A program made the translations under genes and the position numbers. From Glandiceps talaboti (Eukaryota; Hemichordata; Enteropneusta; Spengelidae), in assembly GCF_964340395.1 (NCBI RefSeq), contig NC_135552.1, positions 2,457,017 to 2,521,016 on the forward strand: a stretch of DNA of 64,000 bases, read 5' to 3'. How positions within the stretch are numbered: the first letter of the stretch is position 1; each line of letters opens with the position of its first letter. Positions 26,225 to 38,945 of this stretch are shown here, piece by piece. The notes beneath the pieces were generated by a model that saw only the letters and a list, made by a program, of their open reading frames with translations, was not told the origin of the DNA and searched no databases.

Positions 26225-26787
26225 GGAAAGCATGGTTTCAACAGAAGAATATTGAGGCATAACATGACAATCTCATGTCCTCAGTGTGTGTGTGCCATGG
26301 CAGTGTGGCTTACACAGGGATTTGTGTATGAGACATGTCATATTCTCTGCAAAGAACTTACAAGAGTACATTGTTTTTGAATATAGATAGTTTCACTAAA
26401 CAAGCACTGGTTTGAGCTTTATTCTCATTTAAATCATCCAAGATATAATTCCAGGGATTTCATTCAAAGTTTTACTGCTGCAGTTATCAAAAAGTTACAA
26501 AACTTTCAAGAATCAAATAAAATATTCTTATAAAATTGGTTGAAAATATAATTAGTATGCTATTATTATACAAAATTGTCAAATACATTACAACATTTAA
26601 AACACAAAATATGACAAGTACAAAATTACACTACAAGATAAACATACCAATATTTTGAGAATTAAACACTACAGGATGTGAGTTGTGATTTCTTTTCAAT
26701 GTTCAATTTCTATAATTTCATAATATAATATTTTCATCTAAAATATTTCTATATCTATATATGCTTACTCTACAAATACATACATGT
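26225..26787. other. Unique AT-rich sequence between arrays
   Basis: No gene identified. A minus-strand AATAAA is at about 26418-26423; it could serve the leftward PAQR gene but is more than 5 kb from its stop. Confidence 0.4.
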
Positions 26788-27316
26788 TTGTGAATTATGT
26801 AACTAATAAATGCAACGATCTCTACAATAAGTAACATATGTTACTGTGAAATTATGTAACTAATAAATGCAATGATCTCTATAATAAGTAACATGTTACT
26901 GTGAAATTATGTAACTAATAAATGCAATGATCTCTACAATAAGTAACATGTTACTGTGAAATTATGTAACTAATAAATGCAATGATCTCTACAATTAGTA
27001 ACTGTGATGTTACTGTGAAATTATGTAACTAATAAATGCAATGATCTCTACAATTAGTAACTGTGATGTTACTGTGAAATTATGTAACTAATAAATGCAA
27101 TGATCTCTACAATTAGTAACTGTGATGTTACTGTGAATTATGTAACTAATAAATGCAATGATCTCTACAATAAGTAACTGTGATGTTACTGTGAAATTAT
27201 GTAACTAATAAATGCAATGATCTCTACAATTAGTAACTGTGATGTTACTGTGAAATTATGTAACTAATAAATGCAATGATCTCTACAATTAGTAACTGTG
27301 ATGTTACTGTGAAATT
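26788..27316. repeat. 55-60-bp minisatellite, 9 copies
   Basis: Unit AATTATGTAACTAATAAATG followed by CAATGATCTCTACAATTAGT and AACTGTGATGTTACTGTGA. The early copies are 55-57 bp, with AACATGTTACT; later ones are 59-60 bp with the longer AACTGTGATGTTACT. The array thus records a stepwise unit-length change. Confidence 0.95.
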
Positions 27317-27399
27317 CTGAGATGGCATACAAGATATTTTTCGCAAACCAGGACAAACATATATCCAGTTATTCAACACTAACTCAATATTTTTGGTAT

Positions 27400-27592
27400 A
27401 GTAAACTTATATTGAAAGATTCACAACTGTGGATATTCCATACTGCTGTAAACTTATATTGAAAGATTCACAACTGTGGATATTCCATACTGCTGTAAAC
27501 TTATATTGAAAGATTCACAACTGTGGATATTCCATACTGCTGTAAACTTATATTGAAAGATTCACAACTGTGGATATTCCATATAACTGCTG
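27400..27592. repeat. 47-bp minisatellite, 4 copies
   Basis: Unit GTAAACTTATATTGAAAGAT followed by TCACAACTGTGGATATTCCA and TACTGCT, nearly identical copies. Confidence 0.95.
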
Positions 27593-28694
27593 TAAATAAG
27601 ACAAAACACTATACAATTCTTTTATTCCTAATTGTAAGCTTGGAATCAGTTCTAAAATTAAGAATACATTTGTGTATGATGTGTACAACAGCATTCATTC
27701 CAGGCTTTCTTTCACCTTGTATGCTGTCAAAACAATACACAGTACTTTGACTAATTACTCTCTGAAGTGGGAATGGCATATAAATCCCTGGGAGTGTCTT
27801 TTTAATCATTCTTATGGGGGAAATGGTTAGAAAAGCAGCTTCAACAATGAACCTTTTCAATCTACATGTATTATCAAAAATCTGAATAGTTCTGAGTACT
27901 ATGGTGATGGCATTATGTACACAAACAAACAAACAAACAAACAAACAAACCAATAAGATGTAATCTGTTATGACTGACTACTTACAATGCTGGATTTAGT
28001 AACATGGTACATTTGTACCAATAATCCAAATGTTAAAACATATCTATCATTATCTGGCAACTAGTAAAATAGAAATAAGCAGAATGTAAAACACGCTTTT
28101 CTGGTTGCATTGTGTGAGAAAAGCTTACAACATAAATTGTTACACAAGAGCAAAATACACCAGTCCTGCAAATACAGACCATTTACAAATTATAAGTTTC
28201 CATTTGAATAATACTCAAATTATGGTCCAGTATTTACAACTATAGTTTGGATGCCAACGTGGTAGTGAGTCATCTTTAAGAGAGATCTTGAGATTCAATG
28301 AAGGACATTTACTAAACTACTACAATTACTTCTACCATGGAGTATTAGCATAAATTGTGCTTACTATAATACCTACATGAATACAACTGAAATAACAAAA
28401 AAAAAGAAACCTTGCACTGAGTTTCACCTTATTAATGTGCATGGTATCTAGTGTACGTCTTTCACATACTGTCTGTCAGTGGTGTTTCTCAATGTGCTTC
28501 AGTGTGCTTGATGAGTGTACATTTGTATGACGTTGTATAAATTTCAACTAGCCCAAAGACTTTTTGTGGTGTTACTATCAAGTTAAATTCTGAAAGTACG
28601 ACCATGACAAGTTTCTGAGCGAGCAGTTTATCGACAATACACACTTCATTTACACATTGACAGATTGTTGTGGATACAACCAAGTGTGCTTAGA
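27593..28694. other. Unique sequence with (CAAA)n, no gene
   Basis: Holds a (CAAA)n tract at about 27920-27950. Short open frames show no known motif. A minus-strand AATAAA lies at about 27619. Confidence 0.4.
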
Positions 28695-29134
28695 AGAAAC
28701 ACATGCATACAGAGTAGCAAAGACAATACCAGTGACACATGCATACAGAGTAGCAAAGACAATACCAGTGACACACACATACAGAGTAGCAAAGACAATA
28801 CCAGTGACACATGCATACAAAGTAGCAAAGACAATACCAGTGATAAACACATACAGAGTAGCAAAGACAATACCAGTGATAAACACATACAAAGTAGCAA
28901 AGACAATACCAGTGACAAACACATACAAAGTAGCAAAGACAATACCAGTGACAAACACATACAGAGTAGCAAAGACAATACCAGTGACACACGCATACAG
29001 AGTAGCAAAGACAATACCAGTGACAAACACATACAGAGTAGCAAAGACAATACCAGTGATAAACACATACAAAGTAGCAAAGACAATACCAGTGACAAAC
29101 ACATACAAAGTAGCAAAGACAATACCAGTGACAA
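28695..29134. repeat. 36-bp minisatellite, 12 copies, open on both strands
   Basis: Unit AGAGTAGCAAAGACAATACC followed by AGTGACAAACACATAC, period 36 bp, with variants GTGACAC/GTGATAA/GTGACAA and AGAG/AAAG. Since 36 is a multiple of three, one frame reads a 12-residue repeat (VAKTIPVTNTYK-like) on plus and another (VTGIVFATLYVF-like, hydrophobic) on minus; both extend beyond the array to 232 and 240 codons. No splice or start evidence supports either as a gene. Confidence 0.96.
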
Positions 29135-29809
29135 AACTTTCAGATATCTGCAAGTACAGCATACACGGCAAATTGCATATTATTAAGTTTGTCAGCAATT
29201 GTTGTGTTGGAATACATGTATGCCATATTCTTGTTGTAAAAACTATAAAAGATTGGTATATAGTTGGGCTAAAACTCCACAATCTGTGCTTGACGAAAAA
29301 TATCATTTCCAACACTGATGAAATCAGTATGTTATATCCCTGTATGCTTACATAAGTTTTCAGTTTCCACATCCAATAAGTTACAAATATTCTAAGTTTC
29401 CTAGTTCATAAGAAACAAAAATTGTAATTAAAAGCATCCCATTCCTCTGATCTGTAAATACATTATTTCACATACTTTAGAAGCGTTAACCCAGTAAAAA
29501 CTGTTGTTAAAGGAACAGTTGGGTTTTATATTTCAGATCATGTATAGAAAAGTACTACAGTCATACTGCTACAGTAACTGCTTTCTATGCATCACATCAT
29601 CTTTAGGATAAATGGTTGTCAATGAGTTCTAAGTTTGAATACACAATTTGACATCAGGTTTTTCTACTACTTCAACTACTCATGTCTACACCATCAGTTG
29701 TGTAGTGGAATTATAGTTCACATTTGATTAGATTAGTAATATTATTTCTCTTTCAATTTTTATACATTTGGCTTACACACAGTATCAAATCATTCTAAAA
29801 CATTTTTAC
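29135..29809. other. Unique AT-rich sequence, no gene
   Basis: Nothing recognisable beyond the run-out of the open frames from the 36-bp array. Confidence 0.4.
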
Positions 29810-29939
29810 CTTCCGTAAGGAAGGATATATATGAGAAGAAAAATTTGTGTGTGTGTGTGTGTGGTAATATACGCACCAAGGTAATATACGCACCAAATAT
29901 CATGTTCAATCGGTTCAGTGGTTTTTGACATTTAGTTGC

Positions 29940-29979
<40 letters not shown>

Positions 29980-30071
29980 ACACACACACACACACAGACA
30001 GACAGCCAGACAGACAGACACTTTGCCATACCATGCCTACTGAACCTTATCAGTTCAGTTGTGCTAAAAAC
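29810..30071. repeat. Short copy of the dispersed repeat with (CA)n
   Basis: Contains GTGTGTG, a sentence-like block CAATCGGTTCAGTGG, a (CA)n and (CAGA)n tract at about 29943-30020, and the terminal block ACCTTATCAGTTCAGTTGTG CTAAAAA (30044-30070) also seen at 14262 and 25361. It is about 260 bp, so most of the internal subrepeats are missing. Confidence 0.75.
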
Positions 30072-30479
30072 TCTTCCTCCTTATGCATGTTTGTCAGGGA
30101 ATAAAGTTCAAACCCCATGATTGATACAACAACAGAACTGCACCAAAATTCTGATATATTGGTTCTGTAAAATCTTCTCTTTACACTAATGCCTTGTTAA
30201 CCAATTTGGAGTACAAGTGCAGTTGTATTGCAATGACGAATGTATCAAGTTCAAGGTATTTTCAGAGTGATTAGCTGCAGTGTCAAGGTTTTCATTATAT
30301 CAAGGCTACAATGTATTTTTAATTGGGGTTCCCAATTTGAACACTTTGCAAATACTGATGTTAAACGGGTACAGTATGTAATTTTATGGTTACTTTTGTT
30401 TAGACACAGTCTGTACTTTTATGGCTCTTGTTTCATATTATTCCAACTACATACATGTAGTTACATACATGTTGAATTG

Positions 30480-31505
30480 TATCTAGTAACTGGTACTGTA
30501 ACAGTACTCCCTAGGTATTCTAGTAACTGGTACTGTAACAGTACTCCCTAGGTATTCTAGTAACTGGTACTGTAACAGTACTCCCTAGGTATTCTAGTAA
30601 CTGGTACTGTAACAGTACTCCCTAGGTATTCTAGTAACTGGTACTGTAACAGTACTCCCTAGGTATTCTAGTAACTGGTACTGTAACAGTACTCCCTAGG
30701 TATTCTAGTAACTGGTACTGTAACAGTAATCCCTAGGTATTCTAGTAACTGGTACTGTAACAGTACTCCCTAGGTATTCTAGTAACTGGTACTGTAACAG
30801 TACTCCCTAGGTATTCTAGTAACTGGTACTGTAACAGTACTCCCTAGGTATTCTAGTAACTGGTACTGTAACAGTACTCCCTAGGTATTCTAGTAACTGG
30901 TACTGTAACAGTACTCCCTAGGTATTCTAGTAACTGGTACTGTAACAGTACTCCCTAGGTATTCTAGTAACTGGTACTGTAACAGTACTCCCTAGGTATT
31001 CTAGTAACTGGTACTGTAACAGTACTCCCTAGGTATTCTAGTAACTGGTACTGTAACAGTACTCCATAGGTATTCTAGTAACTGGTACTGTAACAGTACT
31101 CCCTAGGTATTCTAGTAACTGGTACTGTAACAGTACTCCCTAGATATTCTAGTAACTGGTACTGTAACAGTACTCCCTAGGTATTCTAGTAACTGGTACT
31201 GTAACAGTACTCCCTAGGTATTCTAGTAACTGGTACTGTAACAGTACTCCATAGGTATTCTAGTAACTGGTACTGTAACAGTACTCCATAGGTATTCTAG
31301 TAACTGGTACTGTAACAGTACTCCCTAGGTATTCTAGTAACTGGTACTGTAACAGTACTCCCTAGGTATTCTAGTAACTGGTACTGTAACAGTACTCCCT
31401 AGGTATTCTAGTAACTGGTACTGTAACAGTACTCCCTAGGTATTCTAGTAACTGGTACTGTAACAGTACTCCCTAGGTATTCTAGTAACTGGTACTGTAA
31501 TAATT
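30480..31505. repeat. 37-bp minisatellite with two palindromes per unit, about 28 copies
   Basis: Unit TAGTAACTGGTACTGTAACA followed by GTACTCCCTAGGTATTC, period 37 bp. Each unit contains GTACTGTAACAGTAC (7-bp arms around one base) and CCTAGG. Copies are nearly identical; rare variants are CCATAGG, CCTAGATA and AGTAATCC. It ends about 200 bp after the PAQR stop codon (on the other strand). Confidence 0.97.
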
Positions 31506-31705
31506 TGAGGTTCTAAAAAATATCAACAAATGTTATAAACTCATACTCCATTATAATGTATGTACATCAGACTGAGTTAGGTTGACTCTGATTCACTACT
31601 AACTAAATTTCATTATGTCTTGTGTATGCACATTTTTCACTGTAGCTGAAAATTGGGCCCAAATTACAAACTGTACCACTTTACCGTCAAATTGAGATTT
31701 GAATC

Positions 31706-32749
31706 TTAGGATTCTTTAAAATTACAATTGTTGTTGGTTGTAGCATTCTGTACACTTGCATGAGTGGTAAAATATAAACGCCCTGTATACTTCCACAAGG
31801 TCTCCTGGTGAGAAATCATATAGGAAAAAATGCTGACAGTCAGCAGATTAGCTACGAGAACAAAGACAAATACACCAAACGAAGAAAATACAGTTGGTGT
31901 TGCACCATATGCCGCCAAGATTTCTCTACGATTCAACATGTCCCATGTAATTGCATTGAGTTGGTCATTTGTGCCAAGGGCCCCAAAGATGTGAAAAAGT
32001 TGATGGCTGTGTCCCCATACGTCAAACCTCCCTGGTGCCATACACTCTGGAAAATGAGATGCAAAGAGAAAAGCGACAATAGCTGCGCAAAAGAACTGTC
32101 GTATATGGGGTGCAAAAGACTCATCCCAGCAATCTTGGATATAGCAGGTAGTCAGTCGTAGCAGTAATGGAATGGCATCATATGCATATGGTACAGCAAA
32201 CGATAGTAGTCGCATAATTTTCTTTGTCTTTTCTCGGTTTCCTATTCTTGAGCTGCAGGCCATGACAGTACACATAATGGCATTGAAAGCAGCTATGTAC
32301 AAGTAGACATGGTATATCATACCGCCAATCATACTCTCTGGAAACACGTAGTATTGGTAGGCCACAGCTGCACCTAAGCTGTACAAACTAATAGCAGCAT
32401 AATCAAAGAAGAAACAGACATGGCGGGCATACTGAGACAGACAGTTGAACAAATGTGCGAAACTGCTGCCTAGGAGATAGGCACAAATTGATATCTGGAA
32501 GACAGCGAGTGGCCAGCTATAGGAATCCTTCATGAAGTTGTACAGATGAAATGCAGCACAAAACCTCCAGAAGAAGTAGAGCAGTGGTAGAAAGTGGGTC
32601 CAGAAGTTCAAGGTCTCGTTGGTGTTCTGGAACATACTCTTCAGACAACAAATGAAGGATGATCTAGAAGATCGATAGCTGGAGACAATGAAGGGCTCCC
32701 GGAACTCACTGGGCATCTGGTTCACCTTTAGTAACTTTAGAGTCCACAT
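31706..32749 (-). CDS. Membrane progestin receptor-like PAQR family protein
   Basis: This single coding exon encodes 347 residues, the usual size for class II PAQRs (PAQR5-9). These are multi-pass membrane proteins that bind progestins and signal at the cell surface or inner membranes. Seen: NETLNFWTHFLP (residues 44-55), the family signature after the N-terminal segment EPFIVSSYR; SSFAH (95-99), giving the SxxxH metal-site motif; RHVCFFFDYAA with Asp116; and GHSHQLFH (246-253) with HxxxH at 249/253. Together His99, Asp116, His249 and His253 match the zinc-site pattern of PAQRs. Seven or eight hydrophobic segments are apparent, and the tail is hydrophilic. The start MWTLKLLKVNQMPSEF aligns in position with PAQR5 proteins. 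A splice acceptor lies at 32797-32798, so the 5' UTR is split. I cannot decide between PAQR5, 7 or 8 orthology. Confidence 0.92.
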   Translation of the reverse strand: MWTLKLLKVNQMPSEFREPFIVSSYRSSRSSFICCLKSMFQNTNETLNFWTHFLPLLYFFWRFCAAFHLYNFMKDSYSWPLAVFQISICAYLLGSSFAHLFNCLSQYARHVCFFFDYAAISLYSLGAAVAYQYYVFPESMIGGMIYHVYLYIAAFNAIMCTVMACSSRIGNREKTKKIMRLLSFAVPYAYDAIPLLLRLTTCYIQDCWDESFAPHIRQFFCAAIVAFLFASHFPECMAPGRFDVWGHSHQLFHIFGALGTNDQLNAITWDMLNRREILAAYGATPTVFSSFGVFVFVLVANLLTVSIFSYMISHQETLWKYTGRLYFTTHASVQNATTNNNCNFKES

Positions 32750-32796
32750 GATGACACTATCTTTCCAATATTTTGACAAACCACTGAATTCAGTAC

Positions 32797-32820
32797 CTGT
32801 AAAATAAATATATAAAAAAA
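32797..32820 (-). other. Splice acceptor in the PAQR 5' UTR
   Basis: On the minus strand a T/A-rich tract ends TTTATTTTACAG, directly followed by GTACTGAATTCAG. The exon would begin at 32796, 47 bases before the ATG. This indicates at least one upstream non-coding exon. Confidence 0.7.
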
Positions 32821-33109
32821 GTTTACATAACTTCATCTTTGATATCTCTTTAAACTGACAGACCCTGGTATTTGTTTTACTGTTGCTGGCAGTATGTGTG
32901 TCTGCTAACTCAATTTGATGTGCTACTGATGCACAACAATTTCTTGTGATGTACCAAACTTTGGTGTTTCCCTATTTGTTACTATGTGGTGACTATAACA
33001 AGAAACCCCAACTGTTATTATTTTGACTGGCTACGTGCCCCATACAGGATCCAATACAAAGCACTCAATAACACTACATTGTACATTGGTTATATCGCTG
33101 ACTTCATAC

Positions 33110-33545
33110 AGTAAACCCGCAACTTGTTCACTTTGCTGACTAAATTAATAGTAAACCTGCAACTCGTTTGTTGTGCTGACTTCATTAATAGTAAACCCTG
33201 AACTCGTTTATGTCACTGACTTCGTGAACAAATCCACTGGTCGTGGGTCCGGGACTAGCGATTTTTTGGGGCGGACCACACAAATTTTACCTTGTCTGGT
33301 CCATCGGACCAGTACCTTACTGTTAATAACTATGTTAAAAAGTCGTCTCAATATACAGATTCATAGGTAAGATTTAATGTTTCACATTAGCGGGACCTGG
33401 GACCACTAATTCTTTCAGTAGGACCACTGGATGGTCCGGGGACCACCAGTTCACAAAATGATTTGTTCATCCCTGAACAGTAAACCCGCAACTCGTTCAT
33501 TTCGCAGACTAGATTAACAGTAAACCTGCAACTTGTTCATGTTGC
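33110..33545. mobile_element. Inverted-repeat insert inside a GTAAACC tandem
   Basis: Degenerate 50-60-bp units with AGTAAACCYGCAACTCGTT occur on both sides (33110-33230 and 33476-33545). Between them lies about 250 bp whose ends are inverted copies: GAACAAATCCACTGGTCGTG with GGTCCGG on the left, and GGTCCGGGGACCACCAGTTC with ATTTGTTC on the right. It looks like a TIR element nested in an older repeat. Confidence 0.55.
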
Positions 33546-33917
33546 TCAAGTAACAAAAGTCTACTTCATGTATCCCGCTGTAATACAAAGTCACATGGTG
33601 AGCATGGGTTCTTGCGAGCAGCACCTCTCTTTATGGAACAGTACATGTATATCACTTGATTTTCGTTCATCACCCACTGTTGATAAATTTCAAGAAGCAA
33701 GACATCTGAGTTTTCTAACTTTTTACAGTGATCTACTTTATACATAATATTGTTCTTATTCAGTATATTAGATTTTGGTGCTATACAAAATTCTTGATTT
33801 CTTGATTGATTGATTGACATAGAACAAAAAAATGTGACAGTCTTTAATTAGAGTGGTTGTTAGATTTTGGTATACATGTTATGTACGGTACTGCCATAGT
33901 TTACATTGTAAAATCAT

Positions 33918-36900
33918 GACATACAATGTACAATTTATCCTATCTCTGTATAGTCATACATACAATGTATAATTTATCCTATCTCTGTATAGTCATACAT
34001 ACAATGTATAATTTATCCTATACCTGTATAGTCATACATACAATGTACAATTTATCCTATCTCTGTATAGTCATACATACAATGTATAATTTATCCTATA
34101 CCTGTATAGTCATACATACAATGTACAATTTATCCTATCTCTGTATAGTCATACATACAATGTATAATTTATCCTATCTCTGTATAGTTATACATACAAT
34201 GTATAATTTATCCTATCTCTGTATAGTCATACATACAATGTACAATTTATCCTATCTCTGTATAGTTATACATACAATGTATAATTTATCCTATCTCTGT
34301 ATAGTCATACATACAATGTACAATTTATCCTATACCTGTATAGTCATACATACAATGTACAATTTATCCTATCTCTGTATAGTCATACATATAATGTACA
34401 ATTTATCCTATACCTGTATAGTCATACATACAATGTATAATTTATCCTATACCTGTATAGTCATACATACAATGTACAATTTATCCTATCTCTGTATAGT
34501 CATACATATAATGTACAATTTATCCTATACCTGTATAGTCATACATACAATGTATAATTTATCCTATCTCTGTATAGTCATACATACAATGTATAATTTA
34601 TCCTATCTCTGTATAGTCATACATACAATGTATAATTTATCCTATACCTGTATAGTCATACATACAATGTACAATTTATCCTATCTCTGTAGTTATACAT
34701 ACAATGTACAATTTATCCTATCTCTGTATAGTCATACATACAATGTATAATTTATCCTATCTCTGTATAGTTATACATACAATGTACAATTTATCCTATC
34801 TCTGTATAGTCATACATACAATGTATAATTTATCCTATCTCTGTATAGTCATACATACAATGTATAATTTATCCTATACCTGTATAGTCATACATACAAT
34901 GTATAATTTATCCTATCTCTGTATAGTTATACATACAATGTATAATTTATCCTATCTCTGTATAGTTATACATACAATGTACAATTTATCCTATCTCTGT
35001 ATAGTCATACATACAATGTATAATTTATCCTATCTCTGTATAGTTATACATACAATGTACAATTTATCCTATCTCTGTATAGTCATACATACAATGTATA
35101 ATTTATCCTATACCTGTATAGTCATACATACAATGTATAATTTATCCTATACCTGTATAGTCATACATACAATGTATAATTTATCCTATCTCTGTATAGT
35201 TATACATACAATGTATAATTTATCCTATCTCTGTATAGTTATACATACAATGTACAATTTATCCTATCTCTGTATAGTCATACATACAATGTATAATTTA
35301 TCCTATCTCTGTATAGTCATACATACAATGTATAATTTATCCTATACCTGTATAGTCATACATACAATGTACAATTTATCCTATCTCTGTATAGTCATAC
35401 ATACAATGTATAATTTATCCTATCTCTGTATAGTTATACATACAATGTACAATTTATCCTATCTCTGTATAGTCATACATACAATGTATAATTTATCCTA
35501 TACCTGTATAGTCATACATACAATGTATAATTTATCCTATCTCTGTATAGTCATACATACAATGTACAATTTATCCTATCTCTGTATAGTCATACATACA
35601 ATGTATAATTTATCCTATCTCTGTATAGTCATACATACAATGTATAATTTATCCTATCTCTGTATAGTCATACATACAATGTATAATTTATCCTATCTCT
35701 GTATAGTTATACATACAATGTACAATTTATCCTATCTCTGTATAGTCATACATACAATGTATAATTTATCCTATCTCTGTATAGTTATACATACAATGTA
35801 CAATTTATCCTATCTCTGTATAGTTATACATACAATGTATAATTTATCCTATCTCTGTATAGTCATACATACAATGTATAATTTATCCTATCTCTGTATA
35901 GTTATACATACAATGTATAATTTATCCTATACCTGTATAGTCATACATACAATGTACAATTTATCCTATACCTGTATAGTCATACATACAATGTACAATT
36001 TATCCTATACCTGTATAGTCATACATACAATGTACAATTTATCCTATCTCTGTATAGTCATACATACAATGTATAATTTATCCTATACCTGTATAGTCAT
36101 ACATACAATGTACAATTTATCCTATACCTGTATAGTCATACATACAATGTACAATTTATCCTATCTCTGTATAGTCATACATACAATGTATAATTTATCC
36201 TATCTCTGTATAGTTATACATACAATGTACAATTTATCCTATCTCTGTATAGTCATACATACAATGTATAATTTATCCTATACCTGTATAGTCATACATA
36301 CAATGTACAATTTATCCTATACCTGTATAGTCATACATACAATGTACAATTTATCCTATCTCTGTATAGTCATACATACAATGTATAATTTATCCTATCT
36401 CTGTATAGTCATACATACAATGTATAATTTATCCTATCTCTGTATAGTCATACATACAATGTATAATTTATCCTATCTCTGTATAGTCACACATACAATG
36501 TATAATTTATCCTATACCTGTATAGTCATACATACAATGTATAATTTATCCTATACCTGTATAGTCATACATACAATGTACAATTTATCCTATCTCTGTA
36601 TAGTCATACATACAATGTACAATTTATCCTATACCTGTATAGTCATACATACAATGTATAATTTATCCTATCTCTGTATAGTTATACATACAATGTACAA
36701 TTTATCCTATCTCTGTATAGTCATACATACAATGTATAATTTATCCTATCTCTGTATAGTCATACATACAATGTATAATTTATCCTATACCTGTATAGTC
36801 ATACATACAATGTATAATTTATCCTATCTCTGTATAGTTATACATACAATGTATAATTTATCCTATACCTGTATAGTCATACATACAATGTACAATTTAT

Positions 36901-38590
36901 CCTATACCTGTATAGTCATACATACAATGTACAATTTATCCTATCTCTGTATAGTTATACATACAATGTATAATTTATCCTATCTCTGTATAGTTATACA
37001 TACAATGTACAATTTATCCTATACCTGTATAGTTATACATACAATGTATAATTTATCCTATACCTGTATAGTCATACATACAATGTACAATTTATCCTAT
37101 ACCTGTATAGTCATACATACAATGTATAATTTATCCTATCTCTGTATAGTCATACATACAATGTACAATTTATCCTATACCTGTATAGTCATACATACAA
37201 TGTATAATTTATCCTATCTCTGTATAGTTATACATACAATGTATAATTTATCCTATCTCTGTATAGTCATACATACAATGTACAATTTATCCTATCTCTG
37301 TATAGTCATACATACAATGTATAATTTATCCTATACCTGTATAGTCATACATACAATGTACAATTTATCCTATACCTGTATAGTCATACATACAATGTAT
37401 AATTTATCCTATACCTGTATAGTCATACATACAATGTATAATTTATCCTATACCTGTATAGTCATACATACAATGTACAATTTATCCTATACCTGTATAG
37501 TCATACATACAATGTATAATTTATCCTATACCTGTATAGTCATACATACAATGTACAATTTATCCTATCTCTGTATAGTCATACATACAATGTACAATTT
37601 ATCCTATACCTGTATAGTCATACATACAATGTACAATTTATCCTATACCTGTATAGTCATACATACAATGTACAATTTATCCTATCTCTGTATAGTCATA
37701 CATACAATGTACAATTTATCCTATACCTGTATAGTTATACATACAATGTACAATTTATCCTATCTCTGTATAGTCATACATACAATGTATAATTTATCCT
37801 ATCTCTGTATAGTCATACATACAATGTATAATTTATCCTATCTCTGTATAGTTATACATACAATGTACAATTTATCCTATCTCTGTATAGTCATACATAC
37901 AATGTATAATTTATCCTATCTCTGTATAGTCATACATACAATGTATAATTTATCCTATACCTGTATAGTCATACATACAATGTACAATTTATCCTATACC
38001 TGTATAGTCATACATACAATGTATAATTTATCCTATCTCTGTATAGTCATACATACATGTACAATGTACAATTTATCCTATCTCTGTATAGTCATACATA
38101 CAATGTATAATTTATCCTATCTCTGTATAGTTATACATACAATGTATAATTTATCCTATCTCTGTATAGTCATACATACAATGTACAATTTATCCTATAC
38201 CTGTATAGTCATACATACAATGTACAATTTATCCTATCTCTGTATAGTCATACATACAATGTATAATTTATCCTATCTCTGTATAGTTATACATACAATG
38301 TATAATTTATCCTATCTCTGTATAGTCATACATACAATGTACAATTTATCCTATCTCTGTATAGTCATACATACAATGTATAATTTATCCTATCTCTGTA
38401 TAGTCATACATACAATGTACAATTTATCCTATCTCTGTATAGTCATACATACAATGTACAATTTATCCTATACCTGTATAGTCATACATACAATGTATAA
38501 TTTATCCTATACCTGTATAGTCATACATACATGTACAATGTACAATTTATCCTATACCTGTATAGTCATACATACAATGTATAATTTGTC
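33918..38590. repeat. 39-bp minisatellite, about 120 copies, one frame open throughout
   Basis: Unit ACAATGTAYAATTTATCCTA followed by TMYCTGTATAGTYATACAT, period 39 bp. Three biallelic sites account for almost all variation: TGTAC/TGTAT, ATCTC/ATACC, AGTCAT/AGTTAT. One plus-strand frame stays open for 1304 codons (34704-38618), encoding a 13-residue repeat (MYNLSYLCIVIHT); a 2-bp deletion near 34690 separates it from a 274-codon frame upstream. Two copies (near 38056 and 38531) carry the same 6-bp ATGTAC insertion. I regard it as non-coding satellite: no splice or start context, no unique domain, and the frame is open simply because the unit is a multiple of three without a stop in one frame. 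Confidence 0.97.
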
Positions 38591-38945
38591 GTCTATTAGT
38601 CATATACATGTCACATAAGAATGAAGCAAGGTAAGTACAACCTATAAATATGCTTACATAACAAGGCCTTAAAATAGACCAGTTATGTACACAGTATACA
38701 GTATAGGTCTTTTGTTCTATTGTGTAAACCATACAAATCACTACATCAATATTTGTTTGTTACTATGGCTAGGCCTTAGGACCTGATATCATGAACCATT
38801 GTCCTCATTACAATAATAGCCAACAGAGTAGAAGTTCTCCACGCCAAGCCAGGGCATGGCAGATGTAGTTAGAAGCACAGTCAAGAATTTTGTTTTGAAG
38901 TACACCTGGTATTAAATTGAAAACAGTGAAATAGTTGCAATTCCC
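38591..38945. other. Unique spacer between arrays
   Basis: About 350 bp, no gene seen. Confidence 0.4.

Noticed and set aside
26177-26380. Cys-rich plus-strand frame with AG-like border after the 47-bp array
   Set aside because: Starts inside the minisatellite; short, and no partner exon or family recognised.
33926-34750. 274-codon plus-strand frame upstream of the 1304-codon frame
   Set aside because: Same 39-bp array before a 2-bp deletion; not an independent gene.
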